The notes: generated by a model not told the origin, from the sequence alone. 64,000 nucleotides of DNA from Phylloscopus collybita (GCA_027886175.1 JAJNNQ010000029.1:4520501-4584500), one strand, 5' to 3'. Positions 13,109-23,800 are shown, numbered from the stretch's first letter. Numbers and translations: made by a program.

Positions 13109-13800
13109 TCCAAGAAAGTTATACTCACTTTAAGAAGAAAATCTTAAAGGTGCAGGAACAGGCCATCCCTAAGTCCCAAAAGATGAGTCATTGGGGAAGA
13201 CAACTGCCCTGGCTGAGCAGGGAGCTTTCACAAGAACTAAGGGTAAAATAAGGCTTTACAGTCTTCGCAAGATGGGACAGACAATTCAGGAAGAGCACAA
13301 GGATGCTGTTAAGGTTATATATAAAGAAAATTTGAAAGTCAAAAGCTCAACTAGAACTCAATCTGGCCACCACTGTAAAAGATAGTAAAAAGTGTTTTTA
13401 TAAATACATGAACAACAAAAGGAGGGCCAAGGATAATCTCCATCCTTTATTGGACCCTGGGGGAACAGAGTAACCAAGGATAAGGAAAAAGCTGATGTAC
13501 TTAATGGCTTCTTTGCCACAGTCTTTTTCAGTAAAACCAGTTATCCTCAGGGCAGCCAGCCCCCTGAGCAGGTAGAGAGGGATGGGGAGTAGGATAGGCC
13601 CCTTGCAATCCAAGAGGAAGTTGTTAAGTGACCTGCTGTGCCACTTAGATGATCACAAGTCTATGGTATCAGATGGGATCCACCCAAGGGTACTGAAGGA
13701 GCTGATAGAAGTGCTCACTAAACCTCTCTCCATCATTTATTATCAGTCCAGTTAACAGCTTGCTCGAAGTTGTCAATGTGATGGTCAATGTGATGCCCAT
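13109..13800 (+). mobile_element. CR1 LINE ORF2, left part (before LTR insertion)
   Basis: This is CR1 ORF2 covering the linker between endonuclease and reverse transcriptase and the start of RT. Recognisable blocks are HFKKKILKVQEQAIP (from about 13127), WLSRELSQEL, KDAVKV, FYKYMNNKRRAK (13396-13431), LHPLLDPGG, and HLDDHKSM then DGIHPRVLKEL (13645-13701), and LTKPLSIIY. They occur in different frames and with internal stops, so the copy is dead. The sequence continues at the DNA level to CCCAT at 13796-13800, where an LTR element interrupts it; the CR1 resumes at 15407. A perfect 12-bp tandem duplication (13772-13783 and 13784-13795) sits next to the insertion site. The 5' start is uncertain and may lie upstream of 13109. 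Confidence 0.92.
13796..13800. repeat. Target-site duplication, left, of the outer LTR
   Basis: CCCAT immediately precedes the TGT of the outer LTR. The matching copy, CGCAT, lies at 15407-15411 with one mismatch. The flanking CR1 sequence reads on across the pair, which supports a 5-bp duplication made at integration. Confidence 0.75.
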
Positions 13801-14329
13801 TGTATTTAGATTTGTATGGCCAGGTTTTGGTAGCAGGAGTGGCTTCTGTGAGAAGCTGCTGGAAGTTTCCTCCATGATCTGCAGAGCCAACCCCTGGTGG
13901 CTCCAAAGACAGATGTGCCACTGGCCAAGGCTGGGCTGGTCAGAAATGGTGGTAACACTCCTATGATAATAGATTTAAGAAAGAAAAAAAAGGTTATTGT
14001 GCAGATGTAATTGTGGCCAGAGAACAACAGCATGAGAACATCAAGAGAAATAACTCTGGAGACACCAAGGTCAGTGGAGAAAGAGGGGGAGAAGGTGCTC
14101 CAGGCACCAGAGCTGAGATTTCTCTGCAGCCTGGGGTGCAGCCCATGGTGATACAGCTGTGCCCCTGCAACTCATGAGATCCATGGGGATGCAGAGGTTC
14201 ATCTGCAGCCCAAGGAGGAGGCCCACAATAGGGCAGGTGGATCCCTGAAGGAGGCTGTGAACCCAGGAGAAGACCTTGCTGGAGCAAGTTCTTGACAGGG
14301 TCCTGCAGGAGAGAGGAGCCCATGCTTGA

Positions 14330-14334
14330 ACAGG
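14330..14334. repeat. Target-site duplication, left, of the nested LTR
   Basis: ACAGG precedes the TGTG of the inner LTR, and an identical ACAGG follows its CA end at 14870-14874. Outer-LTR sequence reads on across the pair. Confidence 0.88.
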
Positions 14335-14869
14335 TGTGTTGGTTTAGGGCAAATTAGAAGACCCTCTGAAAGGAAATCCCCTAAGACAAACCTCCACCAC
14401 CCCTCCCCGCCCTCAGCCCTGGGTTTGGGAAGGAAATTCTTTGGAGGAGACAAGTGGAAAAAAAACTATTTATTGACAAGAACTCTTCCCCCCACAAGAG
14501 AAAAGGAAAAGGCTCAAGTTACTGTGGGGGGAAGGCACAGAGCTTCTTCCGCAGGCTCGGAGATCCTCGGAGATCCTCAGATCAGGTCCTCAGGTCAGGT
14601 CCAAATCTTCTGGGGAGGGGAGCGGGGGGGGGAGGGAAAAGGAAGGAAAGAAAAAAAAAACCAGAAACAGCACAAAAACAGGCAGCAGAAAGCAAAAGTG
14701 GCTAAGTTAGCAGCAAGCAGCAGCAAGCAGCAGCAGCAAGCAGCCGACCAGCCAAAAGCCAAAGCCAAAAGCAGCAAGAGCAGCAGAAGCCACAGCCAGC
14801 CAAGCATTGGCTGTTAGACATAACAACACAGTCCAGATATGGGATATAGGGCACCGTCAACCCAGGACA
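14335..14869 (-). mobile_element. Nested solo LTR, 535 bp, likely minus sense
   Basis: The element runs from TGTGTTGGTTTAGGG to CAACCCAGGACA with a perfect 5-bp duplication ACAGG on each side. Its termini resemble those of the two LTRs at 39.1 and 45.4 kb (TGTCTTGG and CCCAGGACA), so it belongs to a related group. TTTATTG near 14470 is CAATAAA on the minus strand, which suggests that the sense strand is minus, opposite to the host LTR. It contains a G-rich stretch (about 14610-14635), an A-rich stretch, and an AGC/CAG-rich segment (about 14707-14810). Frames of 163 and 83 codons through it are low-complexity and not genes. No internal retroviral sequence remains. Confidence 0.88.
14707..14810. 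repeat. AGC/CAG-rich low-complexity segment inside the nested LTR
   Basis: Interrupted trinucleotide units (CAGCAAG, CAGCAGC, CCAAAAGC) repeat over about 100 bp. The segment is part of the LTR and not a coding polyglutamine tract: the surrounding frame has no gene context. Confidence 0.75.
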
Positions 14870-15406
14870 ACAGGTTTTCTGGTAGGACCTGTGACCCTGT
14901 GTGGGAACCACACTGGAGCAGCCTGTCCTTGAAGGACTACCCCCTGTGGAAGAGTGACCCACATTGGAGCAGTTCATGGAGAATTGCTTGTGGGATGCTG
15001 GAGAAGTTCATTGAAGACTGTCTTCCATGGAAGGGACCCTCATGGTGTGGAAGGATTCCTCTCCCTGAACAATGTCGGAAACAGCTGACCCTAAACCTTA
15101 TTTACCACCTCTCTGAAGTGTTGAAGAACAGGAGGTAGAGCTAGAAAGGAGTGAGGGGTGGGGATTAAGGAGGCTTCAGGGTATTATATGATTTCTAATT
15201 ATTCTGCTCTGATCTTGTCAGTAATGAATTCAATTAATATCTCTCCTAGTCTGCTTTTCCCATGACGGTATTTGGTGAGTGATCTCCCCTGGTCCTTATC
15301 TTAGCTCATGAACCCTTCACACTTTTTCTCCCCTGTACAGTTCTGAAGGGGAGGAATAGAAAAGTTTTGGTGGATTCCTAGCATCCAGTCAGGGTCAAAC
15401 CAACAC

Positions 15407-15770
15407 GCATCCACAAGAAGGACTGGAAGGAGGATCTGAGGAACTACAAGGCTATCGGCCGGACCCTGGTGTCAAGGAAGGTTACAGAACAGATCATCTT
15501 GAGTGCCATCACACAGCACATAGAGGACAACCAGGGGATCAGGCCCAGCCAGCAGGTGTTTAGTAGCGGTAGGGCCTGCCTGACCAACCTGATTGCTGTC
15601 TATGACCCTGTGACCTGCCCAGGGGATAAGGGAAAGGCTGTGGATGTTCAAGAAACCACTGGACATCACACTTAGTGCTATGGTCTAGTTGACATGGTTC
15701 TGATCAGTCAGTGGTTGGACTCAATGATCTCAGAAGTCTTTTCCAATCCAGCTGGTTCTGTGATTCTGTA
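15407..15770 (+). mobile_element. CR1 LINE, right part with 3' terminus
   Basis: The CR1 interrupted at 13800 resumes here. The sequence reads as RT coding (KEDLRNYKAIG, then VTEQIILSAITQH, DNQGIRPSQ, RACLTNLIAVYD) up to about 15645. It then jumps directly to the CR1 3' untranslated end (GGTTGGACTCAATGATCTCAG at 15713-15733, then TTCTGTGATTCTGTA at 15755-15769). The later RT, thumb and C-terminal regions are missing, so a large internal deletion joined the middle of RT to the 3' tail. The ATTCTGT-type terminal repeat marks the 3' end and fixes plus orientation. Confidence 0.93.
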
Positions 15771-16012
15771 TTTTGGGGTTTTGTGCAAGCTTCGCATTGG
15801 TCTCAGCCCCTAGACGGGACTTCCCCTTCATTTATTCCTGAAGGTAAGACAGAGGCAGATGTGCAGCTGTGTGCTGAAAGCAGAGCAGATCACCTTTTTC
15901 TCCACCCCCAGCTTCCCACTCATCTTTCTCCCATGCATGTCAAGAAGAGATTTTGTTACAGAGTTCTTAGGCAACAAAACTGATGACAGAGAAGTTCTCC
16001 AGGAAGCTCCAG
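15771..16012. other. Unassigned sequence after the CR1 end
   Basis: I do not recognise this sequence. It leads without an obvious junction into the GC-rich block that follows, and carries overlapping open frames on both strands, none with a recognisable domain. Confidence 0.5.
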
Positions 16013-16330
16013 CTGCCACCATCAGGATGCCATATGGGGCCAAGGACTCCCTGGGGTTGTGGGGTCCCATGGGAGTCCATCAGGGAGGAGCTTGGCAGCC
16101 AGGGTCCATTCCACCAGCCCACCCAGGAGCAGGACAGCTGGGGGACCATGGGCAGCCACACCCCCAGAAGGGCAGTGCCCTGGGGGTGGCCCAAACCTGG
16201 GCCAAGCCATTGGCCCAGAAGGGGCCCTGCTGGTGGAGATCAAGGCCAGTCAGGGCAGGGATGGGAGGAGCTGGAGAAAAGCCCAGCTGGCATGGCCTGG
16301 GCAGAAACTCTCTCTTGCCAGCTAACATTT
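16013..16330. other. GC-rich block of unknown identity
   Basis: This segment is far richer in G and C than its neighbours, with many GGGG, CCCAGC and TGGGGTCCC phrases but few CpG. Several frames on both strands stay open at once, the expected by-product of GC-rich sequence, so I do not call a gene. It could be an unrecognised repeat, a decayed LTR portion or a retained piece of a GC-rich transcript. I see no matching copy elsewhere in the window. Confidence 0.45.
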
Positions 16331-18361
16331 CATAAACTACTGGCTCTGGACAGAGATTTTAATTGCAGATGCCCTCTGAATACTAGTGTTTTCTGTATTT
16401 CTGGGTTATTTTGTTAGCAATCTGTGTACATATGACATAGCTGCAAGTATGTGCTGGCAAGAATATTTGGTGCTGAGGCCGAAATGCTTCAATGCCAAAG
16501 AACAGTAATTATGAGAAATGCTATTTATGTAGCAATTTTGACCTTCATATATTAGTTAAATCATTTGCATTCAAATCATGTCTCCTCTAGGGCTAATGGA
16601 GTTGACAGAAAAAGAAAACAAGCCTGCCTTACTTACTCTGATTTCAGCAGGCATGGGAATACTTTAGGATGTTCAGAGATGCCAGAATTCCCACTAACTT
16701 TGAAAAGCTTGGAATTTCTACCTGACAGGGATCGTCACCCACTTAAACTTTTAATAGTGAGCATCCACTCCTTCCACAGTAAAAAATTCTGCCCTTGCTC
16801 ATTGCTCTGTACCATCCACAGAAGGAAGTCTTAACTCACAGAAGGCTCAAATATGGGCCTGAGCAGTATCTGAGGCTAATGTGTCTGAACCCCTCTGAAC
16901 CAGGATTTTTTCAGCTTGTGAAAACACAGAGAATTTTAGCTTTGCTGATACTCTTCATTTACTAAACATATACATTTAAAAAGTCCTTTCTTTCAGACCA
17001 ATTTTCTAGAGACCTGCAGCTAAGGGTGACACAGATAGAGCACACTGACTCCCATAATACTGACTGTAAGAACATCTGTTTTTCTCTTGTTAAAAGATGT
17101 ATATACAACTTTCCACAGAGTTTAAAGCCTTTTGACTGTAAGTGCATTGAAGGCACTGATATACGTGTCAGTAACATAGCTGTAGACAAGGACCAGATCC
17201 ACCTCCAGAGCGTTTTTTGACAGTTTCCAGGCTTTGCTATTGAAATGCAAGTAGGTTCTGAATGTGGGAAAAGCTAAAGCTATGTTGCTTGGCTCAGAGC
17301 CCAGGACTGAAAGATTTGGATTCACTTTTCCAGCTGAAAAATTTGCTTCCTCACAGAGCTTCAAGGGGTTTCATACTCTGCTAGGGAGAGCCAGGGACTG
17401 AAGTGCATGAAAATGTAGGCATAAATTGTAGTTCTGTGTCTGACATGCACTTTCCTTTAGTAAGCATTCAACTCATTATAGATGGATCAGACACAACAAT
17501 CACAAGAAATTATTTTTACTATTTAGTCTTTCTTATATTTATCTGCATCAAATGCTGAGTATTTAGATTTACAAGCAGCTCCTTCTGTAAACTCTTGAAA
17601 TAACCTTTCTATTAGTGCACAGAAACTGTACGGGAATTATGGGCAAAGAAATTGTTTCCCTGGAGACTCTTAAATGAACTATCAGAGTTTCTTTTGCTGT
17701 TACTTGCCTTGGATTTTCTCATATTACAAAATCAGTGTCTCAAGTCAACCTTTGTCAAAAGTATTATAGAGAGAAATTGTTCTATTGGAAGATTACTGAT
17801 ATTATACAGCTAAAGCTTAAAAAAACCCCAACCCCAAGCTTGTAATATGCACGGTCACATGCACACCACAGTTCAAATGTTTTATTTTCATTAATAACTT
17901 CAGCCATGTAGAAGATGGTGATGTTCTGATGGAAAACTTCGGTTAACAGATGTGTGTAGTTTTATTTTTTCCTTTCCATTTGCAAGTTTTTTGGAGAAAA
18001 GTCAGGCCCCATGACTCAAATATGCACCCTCAGGGCACTGTGTGAAATGATCTGGTAGCTCAGGTTCTTTCAGTAATCCAGGTCAGCATCTGTCCCAGAC
18101 ACAGACTTTATCCTGTAAGTCCCTGTGACAATGTGCAGCAGGAAATGCCAAGTTATTATCCTCCTTTACAACGTTGAGTAAAATCTACAAAGGATGCAAT
18201 AAAAGTAATTACTAGGCATTGTCTTTCACTTGGAGGTAAATCTGTGGCTTCTTGGGGCTTGCTTCTTCACTCAAGGGCTAAAAAAATAGAAGCATTATCA
18301 GACACTAAGTAAAACTATCAAATCATGGAATGACATTCATCCAAATAGGAACCTGAATAAA
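16331..18361. other. Unique non-coding stretch
   Basis: No gene, RNA or transposon recognised. Open frames are short, contain no family motifs and overlap on opposite strands. Confidence 0.55.
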
Positions 18362-18445
18362 TAGAGTCACAGTCACAGAACCATTTAGGCTGAAAAGACC
18401 CTTAGGATCACTAAGTCCAATCATTAAACTGACAATGCCAATTAT
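18362..18445 (-). mobile_element. CR1 3' end fragment
   Basis: Reading the minus strand, this is the CR1 3' untranslated end. On the plus strand it starts with ACAGAACCATTTAGGCTGAA and continues through AGACCCTTAGGATCAC and AAGTCCAATCATTAAACTG, the reverse complement of the usual CR1 terminus. It is a short, old, 5'-truncated copy. Confidence 0.75.
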
Positions 18446-18567
18446 GTGGCCTTTTTATCTTTCTCTCCATGGCTGCACATGAGTAACATGATGAGAAAGT
18501 AGAGTGACTTCTGGGACACAGTACTGGAGCCTTCTGAACTTTGTGGTCACCTTACACTGTTCGTTTA

Positions 18568-18728
18568 TCATGGAATCACAGAATTGCTTGGTTTGGAAAT
18601 TCCATATTGCATTTGGAATATAATCTACTTCCAAACCCCATGACATGGGCAGAGACACCCTCTACTAAACCAAGTTGCCTGAGGCCTCATCCAATGCTGC
18701 CTTGAACACTTCCAGGGAAAGTGTTAGG
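18568..18728 (-). mobile_element. CR1 3' end fragment
   Basis: The plus-strand text runs from ATGGAATCACAGAATTGCTT through CCAAACCCCATGACATGGGC, CAAGTTGCCTGAGGC and GCCTTGAACACTTCCAGGGA. This is the reverse complement of the last 160 bases of CR1, including the block encoding the phrase around LEVFKA. It is separate from the fragment about 120 bp to its left because it has its own 3' terminus. Confidence 0.85.
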
Positions 18729-18744
18729 ATGTTACATGTAGCCC

Positions 18745-18800
18745 TTTACAGGATCATAAGATAATTCAGGTTGGAAATTCAATTCCATACTCAAAGCAGG
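18745..18800 (-). mobile_element. Possible further CR1 3' end
   Basis: GGATCATAAGATAATTCAGG followed by TTGGAAATTCAATTCC resembles another minus-strand CR1 terminus, abutting the previous copy. The match is short and the call is weak. Confidence 0.45.
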
Positions 18801-19230
18801 AATTACAAGGGTTTTTAGTTTTTTTCAGAGGAGCCTCTCTTTCTTGCTTTCTTTTCCTTTCACCCTCCTCTTGCATTGTCATTAACTTTGTTGCAAGTCC
18901 TCCTGTCACAGACTCTATAGGTGTCATCTTTGATGTAGGCGTGGGTCACAGCCATTAGCAGCCTTGGATCAAGTGTGCAAATTCTGTGAAGTCCTCGAGG
19001 GTCTGGATATTCTCTGGAGTGAGACTGGCAAAACTAACTACTTAAGCAGGAAGATTTTCCTCAGTTCTGGCAAAGCTGCCAGTGCCAACCAAGCAACACT
19101 TCTGTAATAGCAGCAGCCATTCCAGGTTGTGTCCTTTTCTTAATGCAGTGTGTTTAAACAAATAGGGTGGAAAGAAAAGACCTTCCCTCTCTCCACCATT
19201 GCCTCAGCAGCCTCAGCAAGTCAGGTAAGT

Positions 19231-19232
<2 letters not shown>
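18801..19232. other. Unassigned sequence, possible decayed coding relic on the minus strand
   Basis: On the minus strand, a frame running from about 19050 down to 18790 is interrupted by only two close stops. It reads through LTPENIQTLEDFTEFAHL and later a charged stretch EEGERKRKQERE. I cannot name a parent protein. It could be a processed pseudogene or chance. A perfect splice-donor-like CAGGTAAGT lies on the plus strand at 19222-19230, next to the A-run. Confidence 0.2.
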
Positions 19233-19279
<47 letters not shown>

Positions 19280-19292
19280 AAAAAAACAAACT
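19233..19292. repeat. Long poly-A tract (45 A)
   Basis: There are 45 uninterrupted A at 19233-19277, followed by CC, six A, C and AAA. It is the longest homopolymer in the window. The length suggests a young retroposon tail or slippage expansion, but no recognised element body ends here, and CR1 elements do not end in poly-A. Confidence 0.95.
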
Positions 19293-20784
19293 CTCATAGA
19301 TGTTTTGCAGATGTTGTGGATGGAAAGTCCAATGTCATCTCACACTGACCAAAGACAAACACCTTCTGAGTGGTCTACTTATGCAGTGCCATAGCCCTGG
19401 AGTGTACTGAAGGAAAGGAGGGAGCTGTAGCCCTCCCATCCTCGTTAGCTTTTTGCTGCAAGGTGCTGGCACTCCATGGCTCTCACTTGAGGAGCATCTT
19501 GCACAAATGTCTGCACCTGCTGTGGTAGAGGAGGGTTTTTTATTACATACTTCATTGGCATTAGAGAAAGAATTTATCCTGGTGGACTTTTACTCTTAAC
19601 AAGGGTTAAGAGTGAAAGTCCCTTTTCACTAATGTGATTTAAGTTGATGTGAGAAGTATCACATTTAATAGCAGTTTATTTACTGCTATGCAATCCACTG
19701 AGCAGGCAGACAAAAGGCAGCTGCAGACCCGCAATTACCTGCCATTGCTCAAATTGCAAATCATGTGGTTCCTAATGGAAGATTATCTGTATTTTATCAG
19801 GGTTTTTTTCTTATATTTTTGTTATTTTCTAGCCCAAAGAGACAGCACATTCAACATGGTAAAAGGCCTGAGTTGAGGAAGAGGGATGTTTCCTATTTTT
19901 CTTAACAATAACATTTCATAACATTATGAAAGAGAGAGGCTTTTTTTCGTGGGGAGTGGTGGTGGAAAATAAGAATGCACTAGCGCATAAGACTGACATA
20001 TGGTATGTGCAGAACGCACAAAATAACTTTGATTTCCAAACATGACAACTTCTATTTAACCATTACTTCATCATGAGGTCATTTACTTCGTCAAATAGCA
20101 ATTTTTGTTAAAAACTACCATAAAGAAATGTCTGACATATATTAATCCCTGTGTGATTTAATTCCTAATGTTTAGAATAGAAAACAGAAGCAAGTTTCTG
20201 CCTTTATATCTGTCATTTGCACAGTCATTTCTTGTTCAGCATGATAGATATGCAAGTATACCTTTATTTAATGTTTGGTTGCTATATCATAGTAATCTCC
20301 CTGCAAGATTTTCATAAATACAACACAAATCCAAACATTTCTGAGTATAAGAATAATAGCTATTAGTAAAGACCTTCAAATTAAACTTATGTCAATCTTT
20401 GTACAAGGAAATTACTAACATAAACTGTTTCTTTTGTTACCTCAGGTAATAAAAAAGTCTGGCAAATTCTAATGCACATCATCATTTCAGCTGCCACACT
20501 TGCACTGTTTTTGTTGATATGATGAAGAGCCATGGATCGCAGCAACAGATTCTGGAACTTAATTATTAGTTATTAATAATTTGAGTTTGGTCTAACAGCT
20601 CTGTGTTTATTCTGGGTAGATATAACACCTAATGAACTCTTCACAGACAATGCGATTATGAGTCACAAACACTAGGCACTAGGTCAAAATAATTATTCTG
20701 ATCTAACAAAAAAGACATGCCATACTGGTTAGTATTGTCTGTCATATATCTGCCCCATTGACAATTTTTCTTCTCTCTCCCTCT
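19293..20784. other. Unique non-coding stretch
   Basis: No recognisable gene or repeat apart from short A/T-rich patches. Confidence 0.55.
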
Positions 20785-20806
20785 TTTTTTTTTTTTTTTT
20801 TTTTTT
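20785..20806. repeat. Poly-T tract in a pyrimidine-rich stretch
   Basis: A run of about 22 T, flanked by CTCTCTCCCTC upstream and CTCTTTT downstream. It is a simple repeat. Confidence 0.85.
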
Positions 20807-23800
20807 CTCTTTTAAAAATCACTTGTTGATAGATGCCTCAGTTCCTGAAGCCATATTAAAAGGAAAGATTTAGCCAGGATATACTCTGATCATGTCTGAT
20901 CTCATAACATGAAGATGTTAGGAGGAGCGGTTCTGTTTGCATTGCAGATACTATTGGCAACATCAGCAACACAAAACCACAGTATTTTAGAAGCGCAGTT
21001 CTGGCCACAGGAGGTACTAAATTCTCAAAAATGCAGCACTTCAGACTATCTACAAGACAGAATGATGACACAAGAAAAGAAAATATGAGAGGAATGACAG
21101 AGAAACAGAGTGGGCAATGGCAACTTCATTCAGCTGTTACAGGAGTTACTGAGAAACCAGATATGGTGAACTATCCCCATCTCAGTGGCCCCTGGCATGT
21201 AATTTAATCCCTCTTCCTACTGCACAGTTGGATAGTTCATCCAGAAGGGGCCCAGGAAATAGTATGGGTCTGCAGAGCAGCTATCACAAATGGCCTTGAT
21301 TTCACTTTATAATTGTAAAATACATCTAAAATATGCATCCACATGAAGAGCCACATTGCATACATGTATGTGCAGAGTATATTGCAGCTTTTCCTACTAA
21401 TATACACCCCAAATGACTTTGAGATGTGTTTTATCATTTATAAAATTAGCATAATGCTCACATTTCTACTCAAAATCACAGTACTTAACATTTTCTGACA
21501 TTTGTTCTCTTCTGTTTCCAATTTTTCACTCTACACATCTGTATATATTTTCTAGACCTTTACAAGCCCCAAAAATTAAGTCTTTATAGAGAAGTCAGAA
21601 AAGGAGTGCTGTTACTTTCTGAAGCTGTTGATTAAAAATATTTCCTCTTCTTTATAGCCCTCTCATTTGTCTATAAAATTCAAAGCTTATTAGGAGAATG
21701 CTAAAGTGGATTTATCTGTGATTATCATAATCTATGATTATCTTCTGTGTAGCACACCAGGCAAATACTAGGTGAAAAGGATTTACATGTGTAACTTCAG
21801 GCTTGTGAAAAATTGCTACTCCTTTAAGAAACTGGAATGCAACAATCATGAGATTTGCATAAAGAGTATGAGGTTTAAAGAAAGCAATACCTTTTGGTGC
21901 TCTTTCACCTTTTTTTTTCTTCTAGGAAGTGCTCAGGTAACATTTTTAATCTTCTCTCTGAAACTCTAAGGACTAGAAAGCTACACTCAAAGGTGTAAAA
22001 TGTGACCTTTTTGCCTCTTAAAACATCTCTGGGATTTGGATTTTAAGAAACACAGCAGTACAGTACAAGACTTAGGACCAGCCCATGAGAGATGTTGAGA
22101 GACAATTCAGGTTGTCTGTACTCAGCCTGGGGTTTTTTTTTGTAGAAGTCATGTGGCAGAGTATACATGGCTGAAAGAGCTAAATAAAATAGTGAGAATG
22201 CTGAAGGAATACGGATGGAAACATGGGAATGTTGGGGGTGGGGTGTTTCTGAGTTAAGCACTTGCTTGGAGAGGCTAATGGGATGTAATGAGAAGGAAAG
22301 TGGGGGAGTGGAGCAAAAGTTGTGGAATGAGTGAACTGATTCTTGTTAAGTTTATGGCCAATTAATGTTTGCCATACTTGGTAATCAAAAGTTTAGCAAG
22401 GGTTTCTCTATATTAAAGGCAGTTCTTTGAACAATAGAGCCCTTTTTCTGCAATTCACAGCTGTCAGAGATCATTTCACTCCCTGTATAATTCAAAAAAG
22501 TGATGCCTTTAATTGGCAGCATAAACACTGTTGGGCTAGTGTGTACTGAGCTTGATTTAGATGCTCAGTGTATGGCACAGTTTGCATCTGTCAGGATCTG
22601 TAAAGAAAAGCTGCATAAAAAAATTTCAACTCACATTTGAAGACTGGAGGGAAAAAACAGGGTTCCAAAATGTCACATACACGGGCTTAAGACAGGAAAG
22701 CAGGAGCTAAAGGTGAAACTCTGTCTGGAAGATCCTTTCACAACGGTCACTACCCAGGTGAAGTGCTACTATACAGAGCAGCACTACCATAAGATGGAAT
22801 GGCACATGAACGCTGCATTTTCTGCCTTTTTTTACGTTTATCTTATCCTCAATGTTTTAACACAGTCTTAGTTTAATTTACTTACTGGGTTGACTGTTTG
22901 CTTGTTTATCTGATTATACCACTTCTCATAAAACAATTAACAGATAAAGGCGCAGACTTCTGTGTTACTCCTCCCACGCTGTTTTGTATTTGTATTTTTT
23001 CAGCATCTCAATTAAACCCAGAGGTGTATCTGGACCATTCAGTCTGTGAGGACTTCACAGGCACAAAAAACAGCTAGTAAAAGACCCTGAGTTGGCTGAA
23101 CACACTGCATCTGCAAATAACCTCTACTCCACTGAGGTTCGGTTGATGTCCAGGTACAATCTGGAGTTCTCCAAACTTCAAAACACCAAGATTGCCATGA
23201 AATCCTTGAAAGAGAAAACTAAGATATACACAGACTGAGGTTTTTTCATAAAACAAGCAATATTTCAAATAAGAAGGAAATGTTCAAAATTAGCAATGGC
23301 ATGTAAGGAACAAATGTTTGTTGTTTATTCTTCCTTTTGTGTTGCTGTGGGATCCTACTGTAAGCACTTGTTCTTCCTCTGGCACAGACCAATAAGCCAA
23401 AGTAAAAACCCATCTAACAGACAGTTTGCCTCACAGGAAAAACTAATTCATTAATCCAACACACTACAGCTCTTTATATAAACTGTAAGTATGATCTATC
23501 AGAATCAAAATACACAACAATTCAACAACTTTCAGCATCGTTGAACCTCAAATTTGGTCTTGAAATTAAGTCCCTCAGCTAATGGAATTACCTCAGCCTG
23601 GTTTGTCTTACTTCTGCAAGGCATGATACACTGAAGAATATAGGAGGAAGTAATTTTTAGCAGAACATCCTCATTTTGGGGGGTGGAGAAGGATGAGAAA
23701 ATATAATAAAAATCTGATTAAAAATGAGAAGTGAGAAATCCATGTCTCCTGAAATTGAGTGTCATCCATGGAAATTTATCAGTGTTGACTTTGTTACCAC

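Larger units (their letters stand above)
13801..15406 (+). mobile_element. Solo LTR, songbird ERV type, split by a second LTR
   Basis: This element begins TGTATTTAG and ends CAAACCAACA, and interrupts the CR1 between 13800 and 15407 with a 5-bp duplication. Without the nested insertion it is about 1,066 bp. It contains spaced copies of a motif resembling CACACTGGAGCAG between CTGTGACCC-like phrases (14100-14330 and 14880-15060), a pattern I recognise from songbird LTRs. A TATTTAAG-like element, here AGATTTAAG near 13971-13979, and an AATAAA-like signal decayed to AATGAA (15223-15228) both point to sense on the plus strand. No internal retroviral genes are present, so it is a solo LTR left by recombination. 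The exact family needs a repeat library; ERVL-like is inferred from the duplication length. Confidence 0.85.

Noticed and set aside
14326..14817. 163-codon plus-strand open frame with Q/K-rich end
   Set aside because: It lies within the nested LTR and its tail is the A-rich and AGC-rich segment of that LTR, with no gene features.
16022..16417. Several overlapping open frames on both strands considered as a GC-rich exon
   Set aside because: Many frames are open together because stop codons are rare in GC-rich sequence; none has a recognisable motif.
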